Shown here piece after piece: positions 12,418-23,353 of a DNA stretch of 64,000 bases. A program made the position numbers and the translations under genes. The DNA is from Acephala macrosclerotiorum (taxonomy: Eukaryota; Ascomycota; Leotiomycetes; Helotiales; Mollisiaceae). The stretch spans positions 1-64,000 of the forward strand of contig MU119425.1 of NCBI GenBank assembly GCA_014904845.1, written 5' to 3'. Numbering within the stretch: the stretch's first letter is position 1; every line of letters begins with the position of its first letter. The notes below the pieces were generated by a model that saw nothing but the letters and a program-made list of their open reading frames with translations, searched no databases and was not told the DNA's origin.

Positions 12418-12835
12418 TCACGTCGTCGTCGGTGCCGGATTAGCAGGTAGCATGTGGGAATACGGAAGGGACCCTCGATGGCCATACGCGCGTTTACCAC
12501 ACCTGTTTCTGATTCCATCGACAGCTTTCAGTTGGCTCCTGGTCCACTTGTTGAATTCAACCGTATATGCTGCGAAAAGGACGGCGTGGGCGGCGGTTGC
12601 AGCGGCCGTTTGGACTCCCAAAAGGATTGTTGGCACTACAACTGGCGCTGCCACGTCATGATCGTTCTGGAGGCACCAACTGTTGATGTCGCGGATCCAC
12701 TGAAGCCATTCAGGCTTGGCCTCGAGTTTCTTAATACTGGAGAGCGTTTTGGAAGAGCCAAAAGAGCTGTCCGATATATTGATAGTGAGATTGATCAAAG
12801 TTGTCAAGAGTACAACAATCTTAGGGTCTCAACAA
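12418..12835 (-). pseudogene. Possible retroelement gag-like fragment
   Basis: A minus-strand frame has the look of the N-terminal region of fungal Copia-type gag proteins: an SSFGSSK start, then PEWLQWIRDINSW and FNKWTRSQLKAV. An opposed plus-strand frame of similar length exists, so strand choice rests on this resemblance only. No upstream ATG in frame, no protease or polymerase nearby and no long terminal repeats noticed. At best a short remnant. Confidence 0.25.
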
Positions 12836-12999
12836 AGGTATCTGAAGACTACAGAGCAATACTGTAGTGGATAGCTTGAGTCAGCTGCCTCTTCCAAAGT
12901 ATAGCTGCTCGAGTATATTCAGGGCTTGTTGAAGAAGGTCTTTGAAAGTAGAAGGGATAGTGATGGATTTCAAGTGCTACTTTTGAGCAAGGGAGTTAG

Positions 13000-15032
13000 A
13001 TCTTCCCCTCGGCGGTGGTGGTGTACCGGATCTTGAAACCGTACGACCGACTACAATATAACCACTGCATGGGCTTAGGATCTTAGTCGTCGTAGGCCAT
13101 GGTCATGAACGCACGAACCATACGCCGCGTCAACGCGTAATAGCTATCAGCTTTCTCGTGGGCTCTTTTCACGCTCAACCCACGGCTCTCGTACTGCTCA
13201 ACGGCCTCTCGTCGCGGCTCGTACGCCTCTTAAACCATCATCAACCGGGCCAACTTGATCACGGCCGAATATTTGGGCGTGTAATCCTCGGCATCCAACC
13301 ATCCATCATCCTCCCGCATCCCCAAAACGGCCAACCCGCTAATCAGCGCGCTCTTGTACTCGTTGTCCTGCAATGGCTGGTTCAATAATGCAATCCACGA
13401 CCGCAAAATCTGCCGCTGGATCCGGCCCATTCATTCAATCTCTTCGTCCGACTCTCCCTCCTGCTCCTCTCCCCCGCTTCTTAAATTTCCCTGCTCCTCC
13501 TTCCACCACCAAACTCCTCAATGTTCGTCCACACGTCTTCAATGGCTATCTGCTGTCTCTCGGTCAACTCATATCCCGGCCGCTTCTTGGCTTCAATGTC
13601 TTTAGACCGGAAATTGTAACGCAACAACTGCTTATACACCTCCGTGTACGCCTTCACCGTGATGATATCCATTCAACTGTCAAACGGCATTCGCACATCC
13701 TTGTCCACCTCCTTCCGGTTCGCCTCAAACAACGCCTCTAATCCAACCACTGGCCGAATACAATGGTATTGTGCGTCCTAAATCAACCAATCAAACGCCT
13801 TACATAACACCTCTAACTCGGGCTCGTCGTCCTTCACGAGGGCAACCAATTCCCGCAACTCCTTCCGATCCAATCCGGCCAAATGGGCTGCCCAACCCAC
13901 ACGACGCAACCATGGACTCGGTTCCCTGGCTTCTTCGGGTTCGGTGATACGTCGACGCTCTTCTTCTTCTGCTTGCTACAGTACTAGGTCATAAGTCTGA
14001 GCCATAAGCGAAAACCCCACCAAAAACAGCCCTTTTGCCCCCTTTTCCACCAGCTATAACTTTTTAGCCACAACTCAAGTGTAAATAATAATTCTATCGC
14101 TAAATAGCCTTTAATGGGAAGAATCAGGTCCTTAGAGGAAGCCAGGACCGTGCCATTAGCCGTGGTAATGCAGCCGTTCAATTGCAAGAGATGAAAAAAA
14201 GCTTTAAAATCGCTTAATTTAGTATGTAAAAGTGGCGCACCGTGATTTTTCAAACTTTGAGCATTATTATCTCAAGCGCTATTGTTTTTAAATAAAATCT
14301 GAAGAGGTAGAAAGAGACATTACCTTTTCAAATAGCTTGCACCAGAAAGGCTGATTATTTAAAGCATAGAAATGTAGTTATTATTTAAAGTAGTGAAGTC
14401 GCGATTCACGCGTTTTGGGCGCGTTTCGCTTAAATGGCTCAGACTTGTGACGCGTCACTGTACATAGCCTGTCCTAACTCTTTCTTGATGGCCTCCAAAT
14501 CAACGCCCCCGGATGGCATTGCTGGACTAGACCCCGCTGCTTGAACTTCGAAATACTGGGCTCCTAGTCCACGGACGAAAAAGTGCTGGCAATGGACCCC
14601 GCTTCTCCATGGAACCTGCACCTCTCTTCCCGTCTCTGGCCTGCTTTTCTTTTGTGGGTTTTCTCATCTATGCACTTCTCGGTAATGCTTTTGGATCTTT
14701 TGCAATTGGCACGCGGTATAATGGCATGGCTTTCCTTGGTCATCTTGCAACTGGCATTTCATGCCATCGTCTCTCGGCGTTTGTAACGCTGCAATTGGGG
14801 GGTTATTTGCTGGGGGGAAACTTAACGAATTCAATGCTGATTTATTTTGTATTAATCCTTCAATTTTCCGAACCTCTTTGATGATATGCTTCCGGTTTTC
14901 TCTTGGCATATTATGCGTGTCCTCATCTTTCAAATGGGTATCGATATTATTGGGCAAAACTGCATGTCGGCACTCTGAACACACGACCAACCGCTGCTCT
15001 GGGAAATGTACAAATGGATCCATAATATTCAT
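13000..15032 (-). pseudogene. Decayed OrsD (DUF3505) gene, copy 2, with insertion
   Basis: Starts at ATG 15032 with the OrsD N-terminal domain: a CSECRHAVLP finger, RENRKHIIKEVR, then a second finger-like part ending QKHYREVHR, and PWRSGVHCQHFFV (14620-14590). It continues across the inserted element with EPSPWLRRVGWAAHLAGL (13915-13862) and then MDIITVKAYTEVYKQLLRY (13672 down). Homology runs to about 13000 through stops (Trp or Gln codons read as TAG, TGA) and at least one frame change. No helicase part was found, so it is either a shorter OrsD type or truncated near 13.0 kb. RIP-like decay as in copy 1. Confidence 0.8.
13979..14460. mobile_element. 482-bp TIR element (MITE-like) with TA target duplication
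   Basis: The left end (13979 inward) reads CAGTACTAGGTCATAAGTCT and continues GAGCCAT. The right end, read inward on the minus strand from 14460, is CAGTGACGCGTCACAAGTCT plus GAGCCAT. The inverted repeats are at least 27 bp with a few mismatches, followed by GCGAAA on both sides. Each end is flanked by TA (13977-13978 and 14461-14462). Removing the element and one TA rejoins the OrsD frame of copy 2 (LGQAM, then QAEEEERRRITEPEEA), so insertion was precise. TA duplication and CAGT ends fit a Tc1/mariner-pogo type element; it is too short for a transposase, so non-autonomous. Confidence 0.8.
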
Positions 15033-15137
15033 ATAAATCAAATCAACTTGACTCTTCGATCTGAAAACCCGACTGCTTTGAACCACTCTACAAGTGTGTA
15101 TTATATCCCCTTAAAGATAGATTTCACCGCCTGATAT

Positions 15138-15144
15138 TATATAG
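15138..15144. promoter_or_regulatory. Possible TATA box between OrsD copy 2 and a small ORF
   Basis: TATATAG on the plus strand, about 62 bp before the ATG of the small acidic ORF (15206) and about 105 bp before the start of OrsD copy 2 on the other strand. Position is right for a promoter element; no other support. Confidence 0.3.
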
Positions 15145-15205
15145 CCCGATCCTCCAAAACAAAACAAGAATATCGAAAGTTGATCCTTACCCCAAAGCCT
15201 CAAAG

Positions 15206-15346
15206 ATGGGCTATTTCGACGACCACTTCGAGGAGATAGTAGAAGAGCAATACGAGGCAGACCAGGCTGCGGAGGCAGAGGAGGCAGCAGGGGTGGAAGT
15301 TCAGGAACGAGCGGATGCAGAGGCTGAGGGGAATTCCTGGGGTTGA
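15206..15346 (+). CDS. Small acidic ORF, 46 aa, unknown
   Basis: ATG in good context (AAAGATGG) opens a very acidic, Ala/Glu-rich frame (MGYFDDHFEEIVEEQYEA, then an AEAEEAA stretch) ending in TGA at 15346. It is divergent from OrsD copy 2. Its low-complexity content makes it weak evidence for a gene; it could be the first exon of something longer or chance. Confidence 0.2.
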   Translation: MGYFDDHFEEIVEEQYEADQAAEAEEAAGVEVQERADAEAEGNSWG

Positions 15347-15481
15347 GTAGTCGTAGCGGAAGAGGCAGCCGGACTCGCTGCACGAGAGTTACCTCCGGTC
15401 AAGACTGGCGAGGTGGCAATTGGGCAATTCAATACTTCTTAAGGTGAATAAACGCACTACGAAACGTGAGACCCCCAGCCC

Positions 15482-18170
15482 TTAATTAAGTTCATCTCCG
15501 ATTCCGAATGCCGCTCTTTTAGCAACTCGGTTTTGAGGAACGTCAAACAGCGCTTTCCGCTTCGAAGACAAGCCCGAGCTATTACAAGCGCTCTTGAGAT
15601 TTGGCCTATTAACTTTACAAGCCCCTGCCCGGCCTCCGAGATACAAAGCAAAGCCGAGCCAAGAATGCCACGCTCGGCTGATCTGACGGTACTCCGCCCG
15701 GGCCGAGGCCACATGCCCTGGAGCCTCCTCGATCCCACGCGCGTAGATCGACCCGGCTAGATCGGCCAAGTGGCAAGCCTGGGCGTCGTTCCAAGTCATC
15801 TCCTTCCCAATATCGTAGTCCTTATTGAACTTGGCCTGCTTAAGATGTCGCTGCGAGATGGCGATCGCCGCATGCCGCCAGATCTGAATATTCGCATGAG
15901 TATTCAACCGGCTCGAAACTCTTGCGTTAGGATGTGACTTAAACGACTACTCGGCCACGGGTTGTACTGCCCTTTCTCGTTCTGTCCCACGTGCGGCAAT
16001 GCCCATAAGAATGGAGAGCAAATAGACATCGCTGCTTGATTGAGTGCGAAGAACCGGAGTTGATTAGCAAATGGGAGCACGAGCCATAAATAATAAACCA
16101 CGAGCTCGCTAATCTCTTTCGGCAAATAGCGATAAATGATCTTGGTCGAGCCTTGAATACTATATCTCTTGTGGTAAAAGGTGACAAAGTTGACCAACTC
16201 GTTCTCGACGAAGATATTGCGCCGGAGGCCGTGAGTTGTATTGCAATGCTGTAAGCTTAGAAGCTCGGTGCCACGGCTTGACTGCCCTCTCGTGATGTGA
16301 ACTAGCAAAAGCAGACAGTGTAAAAAGACATCGACCTGCTGTAGATAGTACTCTGCAGCTTTCCGGCTCCACTTTGCAATTTTTCTCGACTTGGACTTAG
16401 TAAAGAACTCTTCTTGCAGCCAATCGGCGCTTGCTACTCGGTTCAGCAACCATCGGTCGTGCCCATGTACAGTTGTATTGCGAGGGTCCTTCAAGAAGCT
16501 CTACCCCGGCTCGCTGACCGTCGGATCGTCTTTGAGAGTGCGTAGTGCGAAAGCCGGGACCATATCCTCTATATTCTCCTCTGGGTTTACGAGAAAAAGC
16601 TCGTGCAACTGGCTTTGAGCATCTCGACTTGGGTAAAGACAAACTGTCTTAGTGCGGTCATTGTAAGCTCGAGCCCTTTATAGCTAAACTCGTCACTTTC
16701 ATCTGACTAAACAATATGCCCAAGCGCGGTCGTCGTGTCCTGGATCTTCTTGCCATACGCCCGTAGCTTCAACGCCCAATTCATTGGCGATCGCGTCCCG
16801 TAGACCATAAAACGATCTTGCATCGCGTCCAGAATCTCGGAAGCATGGTCGACCTCGTCCTCGTCAATAGCTAGCACGGCGCGTTGGATGACTAGCAACT
16901 GGAAGATCTTTACAAAAGTCGAGAGGGAGGGGTGTATGTCGTGGTCTCGTGGTAAGTGCCTTGGGGATTAATACTTAAGACAGCAAGAAATCCAATGGCC
17001 ACACTATCGTAGATATTGTCATGCAACGGGTGATCAAGTAGAGCAATACATAAGAGCAAACAAGCCCGGTCAATCTCTTGATACTACTCAAGATCGAGAT
17101 CCTCAGATTCGGCCGATTCGTGCTGATGGGCGAGGCTAGCAGCTGCTCGAAGGGCGGCCTCGAGGGAGGTCAATTGAGCAGATGTGAGACGGAAATACAG
17201 CACTGGTGCCTGCTTTTGCCATACTAGCCGGTACAAGAAGCACAGCAGCTGCTTCCAAACCTTCTTATATGTGCGATATGTCGGCTCCTTGAGCTTGTGC
17301 CAGAGCGGCCGGCTGTGAGAACGACGTGGGATAAAGCTATTGACCCGGTGCTGGTCGAATACGTTGACTCTGTCCTCGAGCAGGGACTTCCGCGCTTGTT
17401 CGATCACGCGGTCGAAAGAGTCGAGAAGAAGGCTAAGCTGGTATTCTGATTGTCTGCCCTGCTCGCCCAAAGCTGCTTGCCGAGTAGCCGTAGTACTAGG
17501 AATCTCGATCAGAGCCGCGGCTTGTAGAAGGCCATGCCCATGAAAGTAGCGGGTCCATTGGGTTGTCTCTAGCCACGCAGAGACTTGGCTAAAGTGTTGT
17601 TGGCCAGAACGACTAGAAGTAGCTGGGTCTAGCGCCGCTAGCTTCTGGTCCAGCTGCAATTCGATCTGCTCGGGGATCGACAAGGCTTGAATTCCACTGC
17701 TTAGGTCTTCACGTCGCGCTTGGGGTTGGACATCGGTAGTAGCTAGCGGCTGCACTAGAAAGTAGCGGATAAACAAATTCCGTCGGAAGGTCTGACAAGC
17801 GACGGGGAACGTTGCTACAGTTTGGAGGCTTGATTATTTTTGCTTGGCCGCGGATTGGGCACCTCGGGGACGAGACCACTGGTGTACTTTTTGGAGATGA
17901 TCAATTAAGGCTCCCTCTGACAAGCAGACGTAAGGTTTTGCAGACGAGCAAAGCCGACAGCAGAATCCGCTTTGGTAAAGGCGGAGAAATGGAACCGTTG
18001 TCGTATGAGGAGGCATTAGCATATCCTTGATCCACGCTAGAGGACGAAAAGGGTAAGTAAAGCAGTGGTCGCTTATAGCTCGGATTTAGTGCGTGGTTAG
18101 GCCTTCCTCTTTTTGATGCTGGGTTCGAAGGTGGCTGGCGATTTCGCGTGGCACTAGAGCGTACTGACAT
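15482..18170 (-). pseudogene. Decayed OrsD (DUF3505) gene, copy 3
   Basis: Nearly full-length OrsD relic on the minus strand. Start ATG at 18170 (MSVRSSATRNRQ). A finger CCRLCSSAKPYVCLSEGALI...H follows at about 17960-17880, then a long helical region (17776-17084: SLLLDSFDRVIEQARKSL). A middle block (16494-15904) has RGTELLSLQHCN and YRYLPKEISELVVYYLWL. The C-terminal block (15907-15482) has IQIWRHAAIAI and SIYARGIEEAPGH. It is cut by stops near 17830, 17080, 16690, 16500 and 15905, several of them TAA or TAG where Gln or Trp is likely. No helicase domain follows. It is a divergent copy, not a recent duplicate of copies 1 or 2 as far as I can see by eye. Confidence 0.8.
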
Positions 18171-19045
18171 ATTTTACATATGATTACACTATAAATCGAG
18201 TCAAAGATGAGGAGGTCATCGCGGGTCTCGAAAAGGGAGGGCATAATTATATAATTTGGTGCGTTTGGCGCGTAGGCATCAAGTCGGCCCCTTCCAACTC
18301 GTACGATTTAAGGCAGGATGATAAAACACGAACACGACGCGCCTCGCGAAACGAGAAGCATGCTCCAACTGGCAGAAACCCTATTTGAGAATCTAAGGTC
18401 GGTAAGCGGTGGCCATGATCGACGGGAGGGGATGCACGGACTCAGGGGTTGCTGATGCTCGGTTAGAGGAGCCAATGAGGACAGGGCTGAATCAATGCGA
18501 CTCGGATTGATTCGAGTATAAGGAGTAGGATCGGTGCGGAGGCCTGGATCATGGTACTCGAATTCGCCGATGTTTTTAGCCTTCTCGGGGGTCGTAAAAT
18601 GCTGAGGGTTGTTAGTGATATACTATGGTAATGGGGCGTGACTTGCGCATGTAGTTTGGGAACAGAGGAGCATCATCCTCATTCTTTGGACGGACAATTT
18701 TCCCTGTTTCTGATTGAGCTGAAAGCATAATGAAGATTGATGAGATCGACGATGATAATGTTATGCAGCGCGACTGGAAGGTTCATGTGTTCTGCTTTAA
18801 AATACATGGCGAGAATGGGGCTATGGTGTTATCCTCGGCTGTGAGCCGGCGAAGCCGACTTCGTAAACCTGCAGCACAATCAGGATCGAGAAGCCAATGC
18901 GGATGACTTACCAAGGTGATGCTGAAAGCCGAACGACAAAAAACATGATATGGATACAGTCAGGGGAAGACGAGTTAACAAAGCTTTAAATTGATATCGT
19001 TACCCAAACTTCACTACAAACCCAAAGTCGCGGCATACTAAAGTC
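18171..19045. other. Intergenic, 3' side of the P450 gene
   Basis: About 870 bp with no supported gene or repeat. It separates the repeat block from the conserved genes that follow. Confidence 0.6.
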
Positions 19046-22000
19046 CTAGGCGAAAACATCACTGGAGAACCGATCGCTTTTGATCCCCAAGAACCAATTT
19101 TGAATTTCCTCATCCGTCTTCTCGATCCCCATGCCTTCCGCTGCGTCTTGATAGATCCTCTTCGTCATGTTCGCGACCCCTTCACCGACCATACTGCTAC
19201 CACAGACGTACAGCTTCGCACCGTCTCTGAATGCTTTGACCATCTCCTCTCTCTCCTCCCAAAGCCGATCCTGAACATGCCGACAGCCTTTGCTCTGTTC
19301 GCTGGCTCGAGAATATGCGTAGAAAAGCTTGACAACACCATCCTTCTCCCATTGCTGAAGTTCATCCTTGAACAGTGCGTCTTTTTCGGGATGCGCACAA
19401 CCAATGAACAGGTATGCTGGAGCCAGCTTTCGTCCAGCCTGAATCTGCATTGCTCGTTCTTGGACGAACCCACGGAATGGAGCAAGTCCCGTTCCAGCAC
19501 AGAACATCATCACAGGTGTGTTCTCGAGATCGTTTGGAGGATGGAAGTTACCATGAGTTGGCTTTACCGCCACATGAATCCTATCCCCTTCCTCAAGAGT
19601 CTGAAGATAATTTGAAGCGACGCCGAGATGTCTCTTCGAGGAATGTGCCTTGGAAGGTGCGTCGAGGACCGAGAATGTCACCGTAGCGACTGTGGGGTTG
19701 ACAAGTGGCGAAGACGAGATAGAGTATTGACGAATGCGCATTGGCGGGAGCATGGCGAGGAAATCACCAAGTGGGAGTGCTGCGGTGGGGTACTCCTCGA
19801 GGAGATCAAGAGGTGACCAACGCTTGTTCAGAACCTCCTTCTCAAAATCGGGTCCAGCGAGAGCGAGGAGTTTCGGCTTCACGTCTTCAGGGGCGGTCGA
19901 TGCAATTTTGAGGATATTCTGAAGATGTCAGTATTTTGAAGAGTATTTCCGAAAGAAACATACCTTCCGGGTGACAGGTTGACCAAGCTCAACATATGCG
20001 CTTAGAATGTCCATGATAGAGATCGGATGACCAGTAGGTAGAGTTGTATTTGCACCACTCTTGATCGTGACCATCGCATCCCATGGCAGATTAGCCCACT
20101 TCAAGACACGTCGGATATTCTTGGTATTGTTGATCGGGAGGACTGCCAAGTAATCGCCAGACTTGTAGGTCATTCCGGTGGGCAACCTCAACTCAATGTG
20201 GCGCTTCGCTGGCTCATTCTCTGCCGTCAAGAGCGTGTTGCTGATCACAACAGCCTCCTGGACGTCCTGTCGCAACCTCGATCTTCTGGATTCGGCGTCA
20301 ATCTCGATGTCGAGACTTTCCTCCTCAAGCTCCTCATCTCCTCCCAACGCAGGCCACAATTGATCGTCTTGCCATTTGTCGAAGTCATTGAAGATGTCTC
20401 CCGCTGCAACATCGCCAAGGCCGATGTCTGTGATCTTGACGGCCCCATGGCCCTCCAGTTCGGTATGGAGCAACTTTGGGACTCGATGGAAAGTAGACAC
20501 CCAATCATCTGCTAAAGTCAGTCATGAGAAGAATAGTTGATGCCAGAACACTCACGATTGCCACAACCATAGACTGCGAACTTCACTCCCTTTAATGACG
20601 AGTCACCCTCTAGCTTCTGTAGCCATTCCACGAAATGAGCAGCGTTGTCAGGAGGCTGGCCTTCATAACTTGAGGAGATGAGGACTACTGGCTGATCTTT
20701 TGAAATCTTGCCCACGGCCGCATCGAGAGGGTCGACTTGAGCATGGAATCCATGAGAAGAAGCAGTCCGCGCAAGCGTTTGAGCCAGCGACTCGCATGTT
20801 CCAGCATTGGACCCATAAAGGATAGTCATCGGCTTCTTTGGCTTTGCAGCAGCTGATGCTTCGATCGATTGACGCTTTTCTGAGCTCTTACGTTCCTCCG
20901 CAGGACCATTGTGCATCATCTTCTCCACGTAGACGGGGTCGATGTGATCTCGCAGAGTGGCATGCATGAAGAAACCTTCGGGTTTGATGGTAAGAGTTTG
21001 CTTGATGTGGAGTTGGTATGATGGGTCGTGGAAGCGGAAGTTGAAGTTTTGAAGAAGCATCGCCGTGGTGAGGATAGCTTCTTGCCATGCAAATGGTCGA
21101 CCAATGCATCCTCGCATACCGTTCCCCTGGCCTCAGGTCAGTAGGCAGTACCCAAATGGTCGTTGTCACTTACAAAGGGCTTCCAGCTGTTTGGTGGAAG
21201 CTTGCTGAATGGTTCATCAAGCATTCTCTCAGGCTTGAAGTCCTCTGCATCCGACCCGTACACAGATGGATCCCGGTGGATCTTGCCTAATATGCACAAG
21301 ATGGGCTGACCCTTCTTGACTTCGTACTTTCCAGCTCCAAGGTATACATGCTCATCCGGTAGATCTTCTCGAGCCTGCACCGTAATTCCAGGTGCAGTTG
21401 GAGTCAATCTCAACGTTTCCCTCAAACAAGCTTCGATATATGGAAGTTTCGACATGTGTTCCATTGTCACTGGTCCTCTGCCAATCACTTCATCGACTTG
21501 TTTTTGAGCTGCCCGATACGCCGAGGGATTCTTGAGTAGGTTGTAAAAGAGGAAGGAAAGCAGGCCGCTGGTAGTTTCGTGGCCTGTATGGGGTTAGCAA
21601 GAGTAGTATCCTGCCAGAGAGTGACACTAACCTGCAATTAAGAACGTGATCATATTGTTCAGTATGCTCTCCTCAGTCAACCCCTCACCTGTCTTTGCAT
21701 CTCGACCTTTGACCATCGCATTGAGCAGGTCTTTCTTGTCATTCGGATTTGCTTTTCGTTCTGCCACAACCTCTGTAGCGACCTGCTTCAACAATGCAAT
21801 ATCTGAGTCGTACTTTTGCTGCGCAGAACGGAGAAAGTAATTTGCTACCGCAGGTCTGCGAGCTCTCGCTCCAGATTCTGTCAGAAATCCTACCATGGCA
21901 TTGACGAATGGATGCATCTCATCGTGATAGAAGCTGTTGAATCGAGTGTCCATGGCACAACTGCAGAGACATTAACTTGTGTACTAGTGTGTGCTCCTGG

Positions 22001-22562
22001 GGGCTTACAGCGCAATCGAGTCCAATGTCAATCGTGTAAAGTCGTCTGTAACATTGATCTTCTCCTTGGGTCCAAACCTCGCCCATTTAGCCACCAATTG
22101 GGAGGCAATGTCGTGCATCTCGTCGAACATTGACCGAATACTTAGTGGTCCAAAAGCTGCGAACATCAGCCTCGTTACTGCCCCTTATCACTTATCCTAC
22201 CTGGCATCAACACTCTGTGTGCAATCTCCCAATTATGCTCTCCTGGATATGCAGTAAACAACCCATCCTTAACACCATTGCGTATCTGCTCGAGGGGTCC
22301 TGACACTTTCTTCGAAAATCGTTTCTCGTCGCAGACTTCGTTCATCAATTCATAGGAGGATATGAAAAGTCGTTCGGTACCACCAAGACTAAGCTTGAAG
22401 ATCTCGCCTGCTTGGATCAGTTCCTGTGTACTGGCAGAGGGAGGATAACTTGCCATATGTATCGGCGAGTCGTACCAAGCTGTTGCTAGAATCTACGGGG
22501 TCAATGTCGCTGATGTTGCCCAAAATTGGTAGACCTGGCGGTCCTGGAATGGGTTGGGACAT
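19046..22562 (-). CDS. CYP505-type P450-reductase fusion (fatty-acid hydroxylase)
   Basis: Self-sufficient cytochrome P450 fused to its NADPH-P450 reductase, about 1060 aa in 8 exons from ATG 22562 ([16 protein letters not shown]). P450 part: I-helix [12 protein letters not shown], ExxR in [10 protein letters not shown], heme loop [14 protein letters not shown] (an intron falls after WKPF). Reductase part: FMN-binding [29 protein letters not shown] across an intron, FAD-binding [14 protein letters not shown]-binding [14 protein letters not shown], and C-terminal [13 protein letters not shown]. Known members (P450foxy type) hydroxylate fatty acids near the omega end. No stops or frameshifts. 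The first intron (22453-22408, 46 nt) starts with GC (GCAAGT) rather than GT. The other introns are standard and join in frame. Family call is secure; substrate is inferred. Confidence 0.93.
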
Positions 22563-23353
22563 TGTAGATAAGAGAAAAGACGATGGGGAATAGAGAGAAG
22601 ATAGAGGAACGGTAGAAGTTGTGTGGAACGCAGAGAAGCAGTAAGAGTACAAGAATTGAGAGCCAGAAAGTGAACTCGAGTAAATGGTGTTGATATATGC
22701 CCCACGGGAAGGAGCGGTTGGTTCAGGCACGGCGCAACCAATGCCGACAGGTGACGATCAAGCTCTGTGCAACGATGCAGCTTGATGACATAATACCGCG
22801 GTCCTATTGCTCTGGTATGATGAGTTCGTTCGTTTCACACGTCATGCACTACGCAGCTGCAGCTGCAAAGGAAGGAAATGTTGAGGCAAAAAGGAGGGGA
22901 AGTCGGTGTGTGAAGCTTGTGATTGTTAACTAAGCAACCACCCTAGCTTGTATATATAGACACCGTGGCCACACACTCAATGAACCTACCGCTGGGAGTG
23001 GAGGATTCGGGCCGCCCGAATGCACTGTAAATCAGGAACAACTTTCTTCCCGGGGCACGAATGCTATCACTGAGCTTCTTCCGGCCGAGAGCAAGTCCGA
23101 GGCTATTTTGGAAAGTCTAGAGTCGCGTCGGGAGAGCTACATGTGCCAATCAATTGTGAGTTATCAAATAACCCTTTATCCATACGGACTATGCAGAAAA
23201 CTTAATATAATTTTGATATAATTTAAAGCAAACCCAAAGCGATTTAAAGTCTCGAGAACCATACCTGCAGTTCTAGATTGCTTGCAGAATGCGAGTAATC
23301 GAAAAACAAGGGAACTATGTGCAGTCTCGAAGCCTGGGACATGAAATGCAACA
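22563..23353. other. Intergenic with P450 promoter side and a palindrome
   Basis: No supported gene. A perfect 14-bp palindrome GCAGCTGCAGCTGC lies at 22853-22866, about 290 bp upstream of the P450 start. Function unknown. The left part serves as promoter for the P450, the right part as 3' region of the chitinase. Confidence 0.45.

Noticed and set aside
12407..12451. Plus-strand MKHTHVVVGAGLAGS, like the start of an FAD-dependent oxidase
   Set aside because: The dinucleotide-binding look lasts only 15 residues; no downstream exon with a flavin or oxidase domain follows in any frame.
535..22562. Secondary-metabolite cluster, suggested by the OrsD name and a P450
   Set aside because: No polyketide synthase, peptide synthetase or terpene cyclase is present; the OrsD copies are dead repeats and the P450 is the fatty-acid-hydroxylase fusion type.
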